The notes beneath the pieces were generated by a model. The model did not search any database. It had not been told where the DNA came from and saw only the letters and a program-made list of their open reading frames with translations. Of a stretch of DNA of 64,000 nucleotides, positions 1 to 9,263 are shown piece by piece. The stretch comes from Pseudomaricurvus sp033283335 (lineage in GTDB: Bacteria; Pseudomonadota; Gammaproteobacteria; Pseudomonadales; Cellvibrionaceae). The DNA lies in NCBI GenBank assembly GCA_033283335.1, contig JAWMQP010000002.1, forward strand, positions 744,001 through 808,000, in the 5' to 3' direction. The stretch's first letter is position 1; the number at the start of each line of letters is the position of its first letter. A program made the position numbers and the translations under genes.

Positions 1-1011
1 ATCCGCAATGTCATTACCGGAATTGGTTACGACAATTCCGATGTCGGTTACGACGGTGCCACCTGCGCCGTTATCAATGCCATTGGCAAACAGTCCGTCG
101 ACATTAATCAAGGGGTTGACCGCTCCAAACCGGAAGACCAGGGTGCCGGCGATCAGGGATTGATGTTTGGTTACGCCACCAATGAAACCCCTTCGTTGAT
201 GCCAGCCCCGGTGTATTACTCGCACCGCCTGGTAGAGCGGCAGGCCTATCTGCGCAAGAACGGAATCCTTACCTGGTTGCGTCCGGATGCCAAAAGCCAG
301 GTTACCATTCGCTATGGTGACGATGGCAAACCCGCCGCTATCGATGCGGTGGTGCTGTCAACGCAACATGACCCGAGCATATCTCAAGACGACCTGAAAA
401 AGGCGGTGATGGAAAACATCATACTGGAAGTGCTGCCAGCCGACCTTCTGCATGAAAACACTCAATATCATATCAACCCCACCGGCAATTTCGTCATCGG
501 CGGCCCCGTCGGCGATGCCGGTGTCACCGGCCGTAAAATCATTGTTGATACCTACGGTGGCATGGCCCGTCACGGCGGCGGAGCTTTCTCGGGTAAGGAC
601 CCGTCCAAAGTGGATCGCTCCGCCGCGTACGCCGGACGCTATGTCGCCAAGAACGTGGTGGCTGCAGGCCTGGCTGATCGCTGTGAAATCCAGGTGTCCT
701 ATGCCATTGGTGTGGCCCAACCCACCTCGATTTCTGTCAATACCTTTGGCACCGGCAAAGTGGCTGACCAAACCTTGATTGAAGCGATTCGGGAAGTCTT
801 CGACCTGCGCCCCTACGCCATTACCCGAGTACTGGACCTGGAGCACCCCATGTATCAGCTGACCGCTTCTTATGGTCACTTCGGTCGTGAACCCTTCGAA
901 CACACCTATACCTGGGAAGAAAACGGTGAGCAACACACCGACACCTTCACCGCCTTTAGCTGGGAAAAAACCGACAAAGTGGAAGCTTTGAAAGCGGCCA
1001 TTGCCCGCTAA
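1..1011 (+). CDS. metK: S-adenosylmethionine synthetase, 5'-truncated by window edge
   Basis: This enzyme makes S-adenosylmethionine from methionine and ATP in the cytosol. The reading frame is open from base 1, so the first part (roughly 90 residues of a usual ~385) lies outside the window. Visible family motifs are the segment around GAGDQGLMFGYA, the glycine loop FVIGGPVGDAG and the block GGGAFSGKDPSKVDRS, which bind ATP, metal and phosphate. It is followed after 86 bp by ahcY on the same strand, so the two probably form a methyl-cycle operon. Identification is firm; only the N-terminus is unseen. Confidence 0.97.
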   Translation: MRNVITGIGYDNSDVGYDGATCAVINAIGKQSVDINQGVDRSKPEDQGAGDQGLMFGYATNETPSLMPAPVYYSHRLVERQAYLRKNGILTWLRPDAKSQVTIRYGDDGKPAAIDAVVLSTQHDPSISQDDLKKAVMENIILEVLPADLLHENTQYHINPTGNFVIGGPVGDAGVTGRKIIVDTYGGMARHGGGAFSGKDPSKVDRSAAYAGRYVAKNVVAAGLADRCEIQVSYAIGVAQPTSISVNTFGTGKVADQTLIEAIREVFDLRPYAITRVLDLEHPMYQLTASYGHFGREPFEHTYTWEENGEQHTDTFTAFSWEKTDKVEALKAAIAR

Positions 1012-1054
1012 CAACGGGCTCGCGCTCGATATATTCACCAAAATTTGCCCTCAC

Positions 1055-1071
1055 GCGGGGCCTGGCCCCGC
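1055..1071 (+). other. Stem-loop in the metK-ahcY gap
   Basis: A perfect 8-bp inverted repeat, GCGGGGCC-T-GGCCCCGC, gives a compact GC-rich hairpin 27 bp before the ahcY start. No T-tract follows, so it is not a standard intrinsic terminator. It may stabilise the downstream mRNA or tune ahcY relative to metK. I could not fit the SAH riboswitch consensus to it. Confidence 0.5.
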
Positions 1072-1097
1072 ATCAAATCTTTAACTCAGGAGTTTTT

Positions 1098-2480
1098 ATG
1101 AGCCGCTTTACCGACTACCAAGTCGCAGACATGTCACTGGCCGAATGGGGCCGCAAGGAAATCAGCATTGCCGAAGGCGAAATGCCGGCATTGATGGCCC
1201 TGCGTCGCAAATACAAGGCCGACCAGCCACTGGCTGGGGCGAAAATCATGGGTTGTATTCACATGACCATCCAAACCGCCGTGCTGATTGAAACCCTGGT
1301 GGAACTGGGCGCCGAGGTGCGCTGGTCATCGTGCAACATCTTTTCGACCCAGGATCACGCTGCCGCGGCCATTGCCGCCGCCGGGATTCCCGTGTTCGCC
1401 TGGAAAGGAGAAACCGAAGAGGAGTTCTGGTGGTGTATTGAGCAAACCGTACTGTCGGAAAAAGACGGCAGCGAATTGTGGGACGCCAATATGATCCTGG
1501 ATGACGGCGGTGACCTGACCCAGCTGTGCCATGAAAAATACCCGCAGCTGCTCGATCGCATTCACGGCATCAGTGAAGAAACCACCACCGGCGTCCATCG
1601 CTTGCTGGAAATGTTGGAAAAAGGTGAATTGAAGGTCCCTGCAATCAACGTCAATGACGCGATCACCAAGTCCAAGAACGACAATAAATACGGCTGTCGC
1701 CACTCGTTGAACGATGCCATCAAACGTGGCACCGATCACCTGCTGTCTGGCAAGAAGGCACTGGTGATTGGTTATGGTGATGTCGGCAAAGGATCTGCGG
1801 CATCCCTGCGTCAGGAAGGCATGATCGTCAAGGTCACCGAAATTGATCCCATCTGTGCCATGCAGGCCTGTATGGACGGTTACGAAGTCGTCTCTCCCTA
1901 CAATAATGGCATCAACACCGGGGAAGTAGCCGATGTCAATACCGCCGTGTTAGGTACCACCGATCTGCTGGTAACCACCACCGGCAACATAAATGTCTGT
2001 GACGCCGCCATGTTGACCACCCTCAAGAAAGGTGCTGTGGTGTGTAACATCGGTCATTTTGATAATGAAATTGATACGGCGTTTCTGCGGAATCAATTTG
2101 AATGGGAAGAAATCAAACCTCAGGTACACAAAATCTATCGCGATAAGGCCACCGATGACCATTTGATTCTGTTGTCCGAAGGCCGCCTGGTTAACCTGGG
2201 CAATGCCACTGGCCACCCTTCACGCATTATGGACGGTTCCTTTGCCAACCAGGTATTGGCTCAAATCTACTTGTGGGAAAAGAAGTTTGCGGATTTACCA
2301 GCAGCGGATAAGAGCAGCCATCTTTACGTCAAGGTACTGCCGAAAAAGCTGGATGAGGAGGTCGCCCTGGATATGGTCGAAGGATTTGGCGGCGTCTTAA
2401 CCAAGCTGACCAAAGATCAGGCAGAGTATATCCACGTCCCCGTGGATGGCCCCTTTAAATCGGATGCCTATAAGTACTAA
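1098..2480 (+). CDS. ahcY: Adenosylhomocysteinase (SAH hydrolase)
   Basis: It hydrolyses S-adenosylhomocysteine to adenosine and homocysteine, removing the inhibitory product of methyltransferases. The 460-residue length is typical of the bacterial long form. Recognisable segments are the GCIHMTIQTAVLIETL region near residue 52, DDGGDLT near 135, the NAD-binding loop GYGDVGKG near 225, the SRIMDGSFANQ stretch near 375 and the C-terminal Lys-Tyr ending (SDAYKY). The start is supported by a CAGGAG ribosome-binding site. The products feed the adenosine kinase (6199-7188) and the methionine synthase (7810-8922), so the window carries nearly a whole activated-methyl cycle. Confidence 0.97.
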   Translation: MSRFTDYQVADMSLAEWGRKEISIAEGEMPALMALRRKYKADQPLAGAKIMGCIHMTIQTAVLIETLVELGAEVRWSSCNIFSTQDHAAAAIAAAGIPVFAWKGETEEEFWWCIEQTVLSEKDGSELWDANMILDDGGDLTQLCHEKYPQLLDRIHGISEETTTGVHRLLEMLEKGELKVPAINVNDAITKSKNDNKYGCRHSLNDAIKRGTDHLLSGKKALVIGYGDVGKGSAASLRQEGMIVKVTEIDPICAMQACMDGYEVVSPYNNGINTGEVADVNTAVLGTTDLLVTTTGNINVCDAAMLTTLKKGAVVCNIGHFDNEIDTAFLRNQFEWEEIKPQVHKIYRDKATDDHLILLSEGRLVNLGNATGHPSRIMDGSFANQVLAQIYLWEKKFADLPAADKSSHLYVKVLPKKLDEEVALDMVEGFGGVLTKLTKDQAEYIHVPVDGPFKSDAYKY

Positions 2481-2522
2481 ACCCCGATTAGCTCCATCAG
2501 GGGCCAATTACTACCAATAACC

Positions 2523-2573
2523 TCAGGCACTAAGCCTGAAACTACCTTGGAACCTGGTTATTTGGGGGTTCCA
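2523..2573 (+). other. Two stem-loops after ahcY
   Basis: TCAGGC (2523-2528) pairs with GCCTGA (2534-2539), and TGGAACC (2548-2554) pairs with GGTTCCA (2567-2573). Neither is followed by a clear T-run. Together they may act as a weak transcription end or mRNA-stabilising structure between ahcY and the TonB receptor. Confidence 0.35.
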
Positions 2574-2590
2574 GAGTATTTCGACAGGAA

Positions 2591-2604
2591 TTGACATTTC
2601 TCAA
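2591..2604 (+). promoter_or_regulatory. FNR-type box upstream of the TonB receptor (site 1)
   Basis: TTGAC-ATTT-CTCAA fits the Crp/Fnr-family dyad TTGAY-N4-RTCAA with one mismatch. A TATATT that could be a -10 element lies at 2631-2636. It is one of about ten such boxes confined to the island and is probably read by the Crp/Fnr protein encoded at 15803-16495. Confidence 0.5.
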
Positions 2605-2708
2605 TTTTCACCACCTTACACCCAAAAGGGTATATTGATAGTACTTTTATAGCTTGCTAGCTTGGGTGCAGGGTAATAAATACATAACTAGGTGATACGG
2701 AAGCTGTA

Positions 2709-2722
2709 TTGATCTGGATCAA
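2709..2722 (+). promoter_or_regulatory. Perfect FNR consensus box upstream of the TonB receptor (site 2)
   Basis: TTGAT-CTGG-ATCAA is an exact match to the canonical FNR/ANR palindrome, 67 bp before the ATG at 2789. No convincing -10 lies at class II spacing, so activation from further upstream or repression are both possible. Two boxes in one 300-bp promoter region suggest tight control of uptake. Confidence 0.6.
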
Positions 2723-2788
2723 TCAAGATCAAATTTCCAAACCGCTCGGTGAGAACTTAAAAAAAACACCCGAACTTTGGAGGGACTT

Positions 2789-5338
2789 ATGTCCACATTC
2801 AAGCAGCACCCATTGTATATAGCGGTCTTAGTAGCCAGTCTCACCCCACCAGTATGGACTGCGTCTGCCCAGGCGCAGCCAATGCTGGAAGAAGTCATTG
2901 TGACAGCCCGGAAACGGGAAGAAACCCTGCAGGATATCCCTGTTGCCATTAATGCCTTTTCGGCAAAGGACATTGAAAGATCCGGCATGCAAGACATGCG
3001 TGATGTCGTCCGTAAATCCCCCGGCCTTGTCTATGATTCTTCCGGTACCATGGCAACCGGCAACATCAGCATCCGCGGCATGAGCCAGCCAGGCTTGATC
3101 GGTGACGATACCAACGTGGCCGTGTTCGTGGATGGTGTCTATGCCTCCGGCCGAGCGGCGTCGTTTATGCCCATGATGGGACTGGAGCGGGTCGAGGTAA
3201 TACGCGGGCCTCAGTCGGCCATCTACGGTCGTAACGCCTTCTCGGGCGCCATGAACTATATTACCTCCAAACCTGGCCGTGAGTTTGAAGCTCAGATTGA
3301 AGTCACCGGCGGCACCGATGGACAACGGGGGCTGATGGGACGGGTGGAAGTGCCAGTCAGTGATACGCTGGCATTCAGCCTGGACCTGGTCAACACCGAA
3401 TCCGGCTCGACCTTCAAGCAGGATGATACCTACCTTGGTGCCATCGACAACGAATCCCAGCGATTACGAGTGATCTTCACTCCCACAGAAAATCTGGAAT
3501 TTGATTTCTCAGCCACTCACATTGATATGCAGGAACATCACAACGCTGGCTTCCAGGTAGAACGGAATGCGGAACACGCCGCCGAGATTAACCCGGCGGT
3601 TACCGGTGGCGCTCCAGTTCTGTTCCCCTTTCCACCGTTTTCTCATTACATCCCCGGCGCTAACATCCTGACCGATGCCGGCCTGGCCGCTGTCACTGGT
3701 CCGGCGACGGCCTACTATGGTGAGGCTACCGCAGGTGATCCCGATGGTTTTGTCGGTGATGCCTTTGGTGTAACCAACAAGTCGGACCGCTACAACCTGA
3801 CTGTGAATTGGTTTGCCGACACTTTCAGCATCAGTTCCATTACCGCCACTTCCCATACTGATACCCGCTCTCGTCAAGGCTATGCCAACGCTTATTACGG
3901 CCAGACAATGGTATTCTCACCAGTGATCGCAGTGGATACTGGCATGGGACCGGTCACTCCAACCGAACTGATGCCGAACCATGTGTTCACGCTGGCATCA
4001 GGGGCTCATATCTTAAATGCCTACGGCTATGACTACGGCGGCCAGCCCAACGACGATCGCAAGGAGTTCAGTCAGGAATTCCGCATCCAGTCTGAAGGCA
4101 ACGGTCCTTTGCAGTGGAGTGCCGGTCTGATGTACGCCGACATTGAGCTGAAACAATGGCTGGATTCCAGTGCTCTGCCTGCCAGCGGCAGTCCCTGGGG
4201 CGATGATGTGAACGCGGCTACCCTGGCCTACTCCATTTCAGGTCTGGATGCGAATGGCGATCCCCAAAGAATCACCCAAACCAACTATGACACAGAGATC
4301 AAATCCGCCTTCTTCTCCCTCGGCTACGATTTCACCGATAAACTTAACATCGGTTTGGAAATGCGTTACACAGAAGAAGAAAAAGTAGCTGACAACGTCT
4401 TGCATTTCACCGGCGCTCAAGGTGCAAATGATGGCAAGTGGGACTGGGTATCACCACGGCTGATTGCCACTTACGAATACGACGATTTCACAACCTTCTA
4501 CCTGAACATTGCCAAGGGTACAAAATCCGGCGGTATCAACGGTGGCACCCCGATTGATTCGGAACTCACCTTCGATCCGGAGTCCAACATCACGTATGAA
4601 TTGGGTGCAAAACGTACAGTGCTGAACGGTCGCGGTTATATGAACATCGCCGCTTACCAGATCAATTGGGATGATCAGCAGCTTCGTCAATTCTCTCAGT
4701 ACACCACAGGCAATACCATCCCATCTGCCATTGTTACCAATTTGGGTGAAGTGCAGATTCAAGGTATTGAAATCGAAACGGCCTTCCAAATCAGTGACAA
4801 CTGGACTTTCCGTGCCGCTTATACCTTCAATGACGCGGAAGTCAAAGAAGGCTTCCAGAGCGCGACCTTTGGTTTTGTCGACTACGAGAATATGGGCCTG
4901 GACTCAACAGCTTATCCTTACTGTTTTGATACAGCCCTTGGTAGCTGTGAGGTAATGACAAACCTGCAAGTATCCGATGGCGATTTGTCCGGCAAGGAGA
5001 TGGTCAACAACTATCGCAACACCTTCAATGCCGGCTTCCGCTACACTCGTGAACTGTCCTTCGGTGCGGAGTTCTACGCCGATGTCAGCGCTGTTTGGAA
5101 AGACAAACGCTATATCAATACAGTGAATACTCTGTGGATTGATGACCACTGGGATGTCAATTTCCTCGCCGGTCTCGAAGCCGATCACTGGTATGGTAAG
5201 CTGACAGTAACGAATCTGTTGGATGATGACACGCCGACCACCTCCTATCGTCCTTACATCTGGACTCAGGAGCAAATCCCTGCGATTGTCAACCGCATGG
5301 GTCGCATGACCTCATTAACTGTCGGTTATCGCTTCTAA
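2789..5338 (+). CDS. TonB-dependent outer-membrane receptor
   Basis: This is an outer-membrane beta-barrel that uses TonB energy to import a large or scarce ligand. The frame opens at a TTG at 2777, but ATG 2789 has the ribosome-binding site GGAGGG at 2779-2784. The protein (849 residues) has a signal peptide ending near ASAQA, a TonB box in EEVIVTARKREE, a plug domain starting at LQDIPVAINAF with FVDGVY and RGPQSAIYGRNA, a 22-strand-type barrel and a C-terminal aromatic ending (TVGYRF). This subtype is common in marine Cellvibrionales and sphingomonads and has varied ligands. Its two FNR-type boxes and neighbouring PucC-like carriers suggest tetrapyrrole uptake, which is inference. Confidence 0.93.
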   Translation: MSTFKQHPLYIAVLVASLTPPVWTASAQAQPMLEEVIVTARKREETLQDIPVAINAFSAKDIERSGMQDMRDVVRKSPGLVYDSSGTMATGNISIRGMSQPGLIGDDTNVAVFVDGVYASGRAASFMPMMGLERVEVIRGPQSAIYGRNAFSGAMNYITSKPGREFEAQIEVTGGTDGQRGLMGRVEVPVSDTLAFSLDLVNTESGSTFKQDDTYLGAIDNESQRLRVIFTPTENLEFDFSATHIDMQEHHNAGFQVERNAEHAAEINPAVTGGAPVLFPFPPFSHYIPGANILTDAGLAAVTGPATAYYGEATAGDPDGFVGDAFGVTNKSDRYNLTVNWFADTFSISSITATSHTDTRSRQGYANAYYGQTMVFSPVIAVDTGMGPVTPTELMPNHVFTLASGAHILNAYGYDYGGQPNDDRKEFSQEFRIQSEGNGPLQWSAGLMYADIELKQWLDSSALPASGSPWGDDVNAATLAYSISGLDANGDPQRITQTNYDTEIKSAFFSLGYDFTDKLNIGLEMRYTEEEKVADNVLHFTGAQGANDGKWDWVSPRLIATYEYDDFTTFYLNIAKGTKSGGINGGTPIDSELTFDPESNITYELGAKRTVLNGRGYMNIAAYQINWDDQQLRQFSQYTTGNTIPSAIVTNLGEVQIQGIEIETAFQISDNWTFRAAYTFNDAEVKEGFQSATFGFVDYENMGLDSTAYPYCFDTALGSCEVMTNLQVSDGDLSGKEMVNNYRNTFNAGFRYTRELSFGAEFYADVSAVWKDKRYINTVNTLWIDDHWDVNFLAGLEADHWYGKLTVTNLLDDDTPTTSYRPYIWTQEQIPAIVNRMGRMTSLTVGYRF

Positions 5339-5347
5339 ACCAGCCCT

Positions 5348-5390
5348 GGCTAACACCGTCCGCGGTGTTAGCCATTCTTTCCTCTTTTTT
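5348..5390 (+). terminator. Intrinsic terminator of the TonB receptor gene
   Basis: An 11-bp perfect stem, GGCTAACACCG (5348-5358) with CGGTGTTAGCC (5363-5373), has a 4-nt loop and is followed by a T-rich tail with six consecutive T. It starts ten bases after the receptor stop codon. Confidence 0.9.
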
Positions 5391-5470
5391 CGCTGAACTT
5401 TCTGATAATTCGCTTACGTCAATTAGCACGATAGCAGGACCACCATCTCAAGTCTCATGAGACATACACC

Positions 5471-6139
5471 ATGTTGCATTTAGTCTTGCTGTTCTACGCC
5501 CTCATCCATGCCAGTTTACTAATCTGGGTCTTGTCAATCAGCCCAACAAACTGCACCCCATGGCAAAAGGGCAGAGTCACCTTTGTCTGTGCGTTGTTGA
5601 TCGGCATGCTGTATGACAACCTGATTACCGGGATCGGTAATTTTTATTTCGAACAGGACTGGTACTCGACAGCCAATGTACCCAGGTTTGTATTACACGC
5701 CTTAATCCTGCCCTTTCTGCCCCTGTTTGCCTTTTCTTTGTTACAGGAAACCCATGGGAGAATGAGGCATCAGCGCTTGCTGTTTTGGCCGTTAATCGTG
5801 GTCTGCAGCCTGGCCCTGTTATACGGCCTCTATCACGAAGTGATTCTGCTGCAACTGGGTGATAAATCAGTCCTGGGCGTGCAAAAGCTGGGCAATATGG
5901 TGCCCTCCCCTCCCTGGGCCACTATCGTCTCCAACCTGATCTTTTTACCCATGGCCTGGCTGTATTGGCGAGCTGCCGGCTGGCCTTGGATGTTTTTCGG
6001 GGGGCTGTTTATATTTGTCCTTAACGGCGCCAGCGCGGGACAAAGCTGGGGATTTCTGGTGGGGAATTTTGCCGAAGTGGTATTTATTGTCAGCCTGCTG
6101 CTGACCACGCGCCAGCATCAACAGTCCATGCCGGCATAA
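5471..6139 (+). CDS. Uncharacterised multi-pass membrane protein
   Basis: I do not recognise a family. The 222-residue product is strongly hydrophobic, with about six or seven predicted membrane spans: an N-terminal span (LVLLFYALIHASLLIWVL), others around residues 35-55, 75-95, 105-125, 150-170 and 175-195, and a short charged C-terminus. It stands alone between the receptor terminator and the convergent adenosine kinase gene. No FNR-type box is obvious upstream. Its place in the tetrapyrrole island suggests transport or membrane sensing, but nothing in the sequence proves this. Confidence 0.65.
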   Translation: MLHLVLLFYALIHASLLIWVLSISPTNCTPWQKGRVTFVCALLIGMLYDNLITGIGNFYFEQDWYSTANVPRFVLHALILPFLPLFAFSLLQETHGRMRHQRLLFWPLIVVCSLALLYGLYHEVILLQLGDKSVLGVQKLGNMVPSPPWATIVSNLIFLPMAWLYWRAAGWPWMFFGGLFIFVLNGASAGQSWGFLVGNFAEVVFIVSLLLTTRQHQQSMPA

Positions 6140-6152
6140 CGAAATGTCTACT

Positions 6153-6182
6153 GCCCTTCGACACCTTCGAGTATCGAAGGGC
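6153..6182. terminator. Bidirectional hairpin between convergent genes
   Basis: GCCCTTCGA (6153-6161) pairs perfectly with TCGAAGGGC (6174-6182) over 9 bp. It sits between the stop codons of the membrane protein (+) and adenosine kinase (-). T-runs are weak on both sides, so termination efficiency is uncertain. Confidence 0.6.
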
Positions 6183-6198
6183 TCCTGTTGCGTGCTCG

Positions 6199-7188
6199 CT
6201 ACTGCGACAGAATCGCCTGATGCTGTGCTGGTTCAAGCCTCGGACCAAATTGCGACACCACCACTCCGGCAGCCTTGTTAGCCAGTTGCGCCGCCTGTTC
6301 AAAATTGTAACCATGGGTAATGGCGTAAAGAAAGGCACCGGCAAACATATCGCCCGCCCCGTTAGTATCAACCGCTTTGATGGCTTCCGACGGCACAATC
6401 AGCGGTCGCACACCATCGTGGACCAAAGCACCACTGGCCCCCAGGGTAATAGCAAAGGTACGCGCGTAACGCTTCAAATTTTCTATCGCATCTTCCAGCG
6501 CCTCAACACCGGTGAAGCTCAAGGCCTCATCCTTGTTACAGAACAGCAGGTCCACACGCTTGCCGATCATTTCCAGCAAGCCATCACGGAAGAACTGTAC
6601 AATGCCCGGGTCCGACAGACTGATTGCCGTTTTTACTCCGGCCTCTTCCGCCAGTTGTCGTGCACGAATCGCTGCGGCACGCCCGGTATCCGAAGTGACC
6701 AAGTAGCCTTCCAGATACAAATACTCGGAATCAACAATGGCGTCCTCATGCAATTCCGCCATCGAAAGGGTTTCGCTGATACCCAGGTAAGTATTCATGG
6801 TGCGCTCAGCATCGGGGGTAATCATCACCAGACACTTGCCCGTGTCACCGGTTTGCCGCTGCAGCTCACGGTGATAATCCACCCCGGCATGATCAAGATC
6901 CTGCAAGTAGAAGTCGCCATTTTCATCATCGGCCACTTTACAACTGTAAAATGTCTGCGCACCGAAATAACTGGCGGCAATAATGGTGTTAGCGGCGGAA
7001 CCGCCACTTGCCCGCTTGGAGGCCACCAGATGTCCGTCAAGATGGTCAATTAATTCTTTCTGGCGCGCACTGTCGACCAGTGTCATCAACCCTTTCTCAA
7101 TATTGAGGTCGACCAGGTCCGTATCAGACACCTCAATCTCGGTATCCACCAGGGCCGCTCCCAAGCCATAGATATGGTATTGTCTCAT
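6199..7188 (-). CDS. Adenosine kinase-type PfkB sugar kinase
   Basis: This PfkB-family kinase (329 residues) probably phosphorylates the adenosine released by AhcY to AMP. The family signature is clear: SGGSAANTI near residue 61, and the C-terminal DTNGAGD block with the catalytic Asp near residue 273, followed by AGAFLYAI. Many adenosine/ribokinase-like members share these motifs, so specificity rests mainly on context. It is the last gene of a minus-strand run from the methyltransferase through two transporters, a Trm112-like protein and methionine synthase, which fits adenosine salvage in a methyl cycle. Confidence 0.85.
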   Translation of the reverse strand: MRQYHIYGLGAALVDTEIEVSDTDLVDLNIEKGLMTLVDSARQKELIDHLDGHLVASKRASGGSAANTIIAASYFGAQTFYSCKVADDENGDFYLQDLDHAGVDYHRELQRQTGDTGKCLVMITPDAERTMNTYLGISETLSMAELHEDAIVDSEYLYLEGYLVTSDTGRAAAIRARQLAEEAGVKTAISLSDPGIVQFFRDGLLEMIGKRVDLLFCNKDEALSFTGVEALEDAIENLKRYARTFAITLGASGALVHDGVRPLIVPSEAIKAVDTNGAGDMFAGAFLYAITHGYNFEQAAQLANKAAGVVVSQFGPRLEPAQHQAILSQ

Positions 7189-7203
7189 TGCACAAGCCTT
7201 TGA

Positions 7204-7809
7204 TTATTCTTGAGCACGCCACACAGGGTGCGCCGAAGTCAGTAATTTCAAATAGAGATGGCCGGCGAAACGTTCAGGGACATCCACCGGTGTCTCCAAT
7301 ACGGGCAGTTGCCAGACGCCGGCATTAAACCCGTTTCCCAGATCAATTCCAGTGCGCAGCCACTCCGGTCCTGATAGCAACAGCTTGCCCTGACATGCCG
7401 GCAAGGATTGATCTTCCAGCATGCACATCTGCAACTCTTGAATATCCAGATCGGTCACATCCTTGCCCACACTTGTCAGGGAACGGGCAGATTTGAACTT
7501 CACCCAGACTTCACCATTGGGCTGGCCATTCTCATCCAGACACTGCATGGCGTGTAGCTGAAGCCTGCCATCCTGCGATTGGGGTTTACTGAGAATGAAA
7601 GCGGTGAAGCTGTCCAGAGGGTGCTCGGGAATGGCTGTTTGTTGTTTGAAATGTTGATCCAGCTGATCCAACACATTGAAATCGACGCAGTCACGATACA
7701 GATGTACTTGAATATCACCGGGAGCCACAATGGCTCCCTCGGCTATTTTCAGCTGTATAGCACTTACGCGATCCCGTAATTCATCGCCGTATATCACAGT
7801 GTGTCCCAC
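7204..7809 (-). CDS. Uncharacterised 201-residue protein next to methionine synthase
   Basis: I do not recognise this protein. It has no signal peptide or membrane span and looks like a mixed alpha/beta cytosolic protein. It begins with a GTG directly after the methionine synthase stop codon (no intervening base), so translation is probably coupled. Adenosine kinase follows 15 bp downstream. The tight coupling points to a role with the MetE-like enzyme or methyl cycle, for example as an accessory or substrate-delivery subunit, but this is inference only. Confidence 0.7.
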   Translation of the reverse strand: MGHTVIYGDELRDRVSAIQLKIAEGAIVAPGDIQVHLYRDCVDFNVLDQLDQHFKQQTAIPEHPLDSFTAFILSKPQSQDGRLQLHAMQCLDENGQPNGEVWVKFKSARSLTSVGKDVTDLDIQELQMCMLEDQSLPACQGKLLLSGPEWLRTGIDLGNGFNAGVWQLPVLETPVDVPERFAGHLYLKLLTSAHPVWRAQE

Positions 7810-8922
7810 TTAACTAAACTGGTTACGGAGAGAATCCGCAGCCAGGCACATTGACTTGATTTTACGAAAGGCGAAATCCCGATCCAGAAACCACATACCA
7901 CAATCGGGCGCCAAACTGATGCGCTCTTTAGGCACAACCTCCATGGCATCAATAATCAGCTTGCGAATTTTTTCAATTTCTTCGACTTCACCCTGGGGAT
8001 CCAGATTGAGCACACCAATGGCAACCAATTTGTCACCCACTGAGGTGAGGAAATCTGGCGTGTGGCCCGGTTGGGCATACTCAGTATGAATGGCATCAAT
8101 ATTAGATTCGGCAATCAGGGAAACGGCTTTCGGATAAATTGGCGAAGGTTCTTTAAGGGCAATATTCTTGGAATACCCGTAGCAAACATGTACCTGGGTC
8201 AGGCAGTCAACACCATGTATCATGCGGTTGATGGCCTCTACTGCGAAATCCTGACACTGGCTGTAACGGAAATGCACTTCAGGCTCGTCGATTTGAATCA
8301 GATCCACTCCCGCCGCAGCCAACGCTTTTAATTCGTGATTCAATGCATCGGCGATGGCAAAACACAGCTCGGCATGGTTGGCGTAAACGCCGGTATCCAC
8401 CAGACGGTAGGACAGCGTTACAGGGCCAATAACTGTAATTTTACTGCGTTGCGAGGCATAGCGTTTCAGGAAGGGAATATCACTGACTACCATCGGCCCC
8501 GGCCACTGAATTTTTTCCCGAACTGCCGGGAACAGCACTTTCATGGGCTCCTTCGGCTTTTCATCTTTGGCCAGGTCAGCCCCCACATTGGTGGCCTTCT
8601 GCTTCATCTTCAGGTATTCGGTGATGTCGTTGTGGAAGTTAGTGAACTCTTCCGGTTGATCCTGGTCGATGCCCGACAAATTGTAAAAATGTCCGCTGAA
8701 GGTTTGGCGACGCACTTCACCATCCGTTGCGAAGGTCATACCTGCCAGATTCTGGTCGTAAATCGCCAGGCGAACCGCATCATCAATAGCATCTTGTAAC
8801 AGCGGTTGTTCAACGTTCCACCAGGTTCCTTCTTTCTGGTAGACCTTGTCATGGTTTGCCAGCCACTTCGGCTTGACATAACTTCCCACCAACTGGGTAG
8901 GGAACAAATCGGTATTCCACAT
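7810..8922 (-). CDS. Core MetE-type (C-terminal domain) methionine synthase-like enzyme
   Basis: The 370-residue protein matches only the catalytic C-terminal half of cobalamin-independent methionine synthase and lacks the N-terminal domain of full-length MetE. The zinc ligands are visible: His and Cys in QVHVCYG and a late Cys in LAPDCGMWF, with IDEPEVHFR near residue 205. Such core-MetE proteins transfer a methyl group to homocysteine, but their donor is often not the usual folate. Located in one gene run with a SAM methyltransferase and adenosine kinase, it probably regenerates methionine. The methyl donor cannot be read from the sequence. Confidence 0.85.
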   Translation of the reverse strand: MWNTDLFPTQLVGSYVKPKWLANHDKVYQKEGTWWNVEQPLLQDAIDDAVRLAIYDQNLAGMTFATDGEVRRQTFSGHFYNLSGIDQDQPEEFTNFHNDITEYLKMKQKATNVGADLAKDEKPKEPMKVLFPAVREKIQWPGPMVVSDIPFLKRYASQRSKITVIGPVTLSYRLVDTGVYANHAELCFAIADALNHELKALAAAGVDLIQIDEPEVHFRYSQCQDFAVEAINRMIHGVDCLTQVHVCYGYSKNIALKEPSPIYPKAVSLIAESNIDAIHTEYAQPGHTPDFLTSVGDKLVAIGVLNLDPQGEVEEIEKIRKLIIDAMEVVPKERISLAPDCGMWFLDRDFAFRKIKSMCLAADSLRNQFS

Positions 8923-8970
8923 GTTTCATGTTCCTCGATTTTTATTATCGGTATGGACCTCTGTCCAGAA

Positions 8971-9210
8971 TTAACTGGCCGCGCTGACAAAACGATTATG
9001 CTCGGTAATCTCCGGCAGTTCTTCAACGGCGACGCCCAACCATTTGTCACCCTCTTCCGGCAGCATGACCGGAATACCTTCAACGATGGGGTATTGACGT
9101 TCACAGTCCTGACAAGCCAACCAATCGGTTTTGACCAGGTGTAATTTACCCTTATCGTCGGCTGCACAATGGGGGCAATGTAAAATGTCGGTATAATCTT
9201 GTGTGCTCAT
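8971..9210 (-). CDS. Trm112-like / UPF0434 zinc-ribbon protein
   Basis: This 79-residue protein has two CxxC pairs (CPHC near residue 12 and CQDC near 33) and the motif PIVEGIPVMLPEE typical of the Trm112p/YcaR family. Eukaryotic and archaeal Trm112 proteins bind and activate SAM-dependent methyltransferases. Bacterial copies are short and usually sit near LPS or membrane-biogenesis genes. Here it shares an operon with a class I methyltransferase (12151-12957), so it may be its activating partner, which is inference. Start ATG 9210 is the only good choice. Confidence 0.8.
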   Translation of the reverse strand: MSTQDYTDILHCPHCAADDKGKLHLVKTDWLACQDCERQYPIVEGIPVMLPEEGDKWLGVAVEELPEITEHNRFVSAAS

Positions 9211-9263
9211 AATTTTAATCCCGCAATGAATTTATTGATCAGAATCAGGCATCAAGCCTGGAC

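Noticed and set aside
358..1041. Long antisense ORFs across metK, ahcY, the TonB receptor, fdsA and others
   Set aside because: They lie opposite strongly supported genes, have no recognisable domains and follow from codon bias of the coding strand.
1012..1097. Possible SAH riboswitch before ahcY
   Set aside because: The gap contains a GC-rich hairpin, but I could not find the conserved core of the SAH riboswitch class. I report only the stem-loop.
9235..9248. TTGAT-CAGA-ATCAG, a close FNR-type match before the Trm112-like gene
   Set aside because: It lies only ~25 bp from the start codon, so class II activation would place the transcript start inside the gene. It is also inside an operon.
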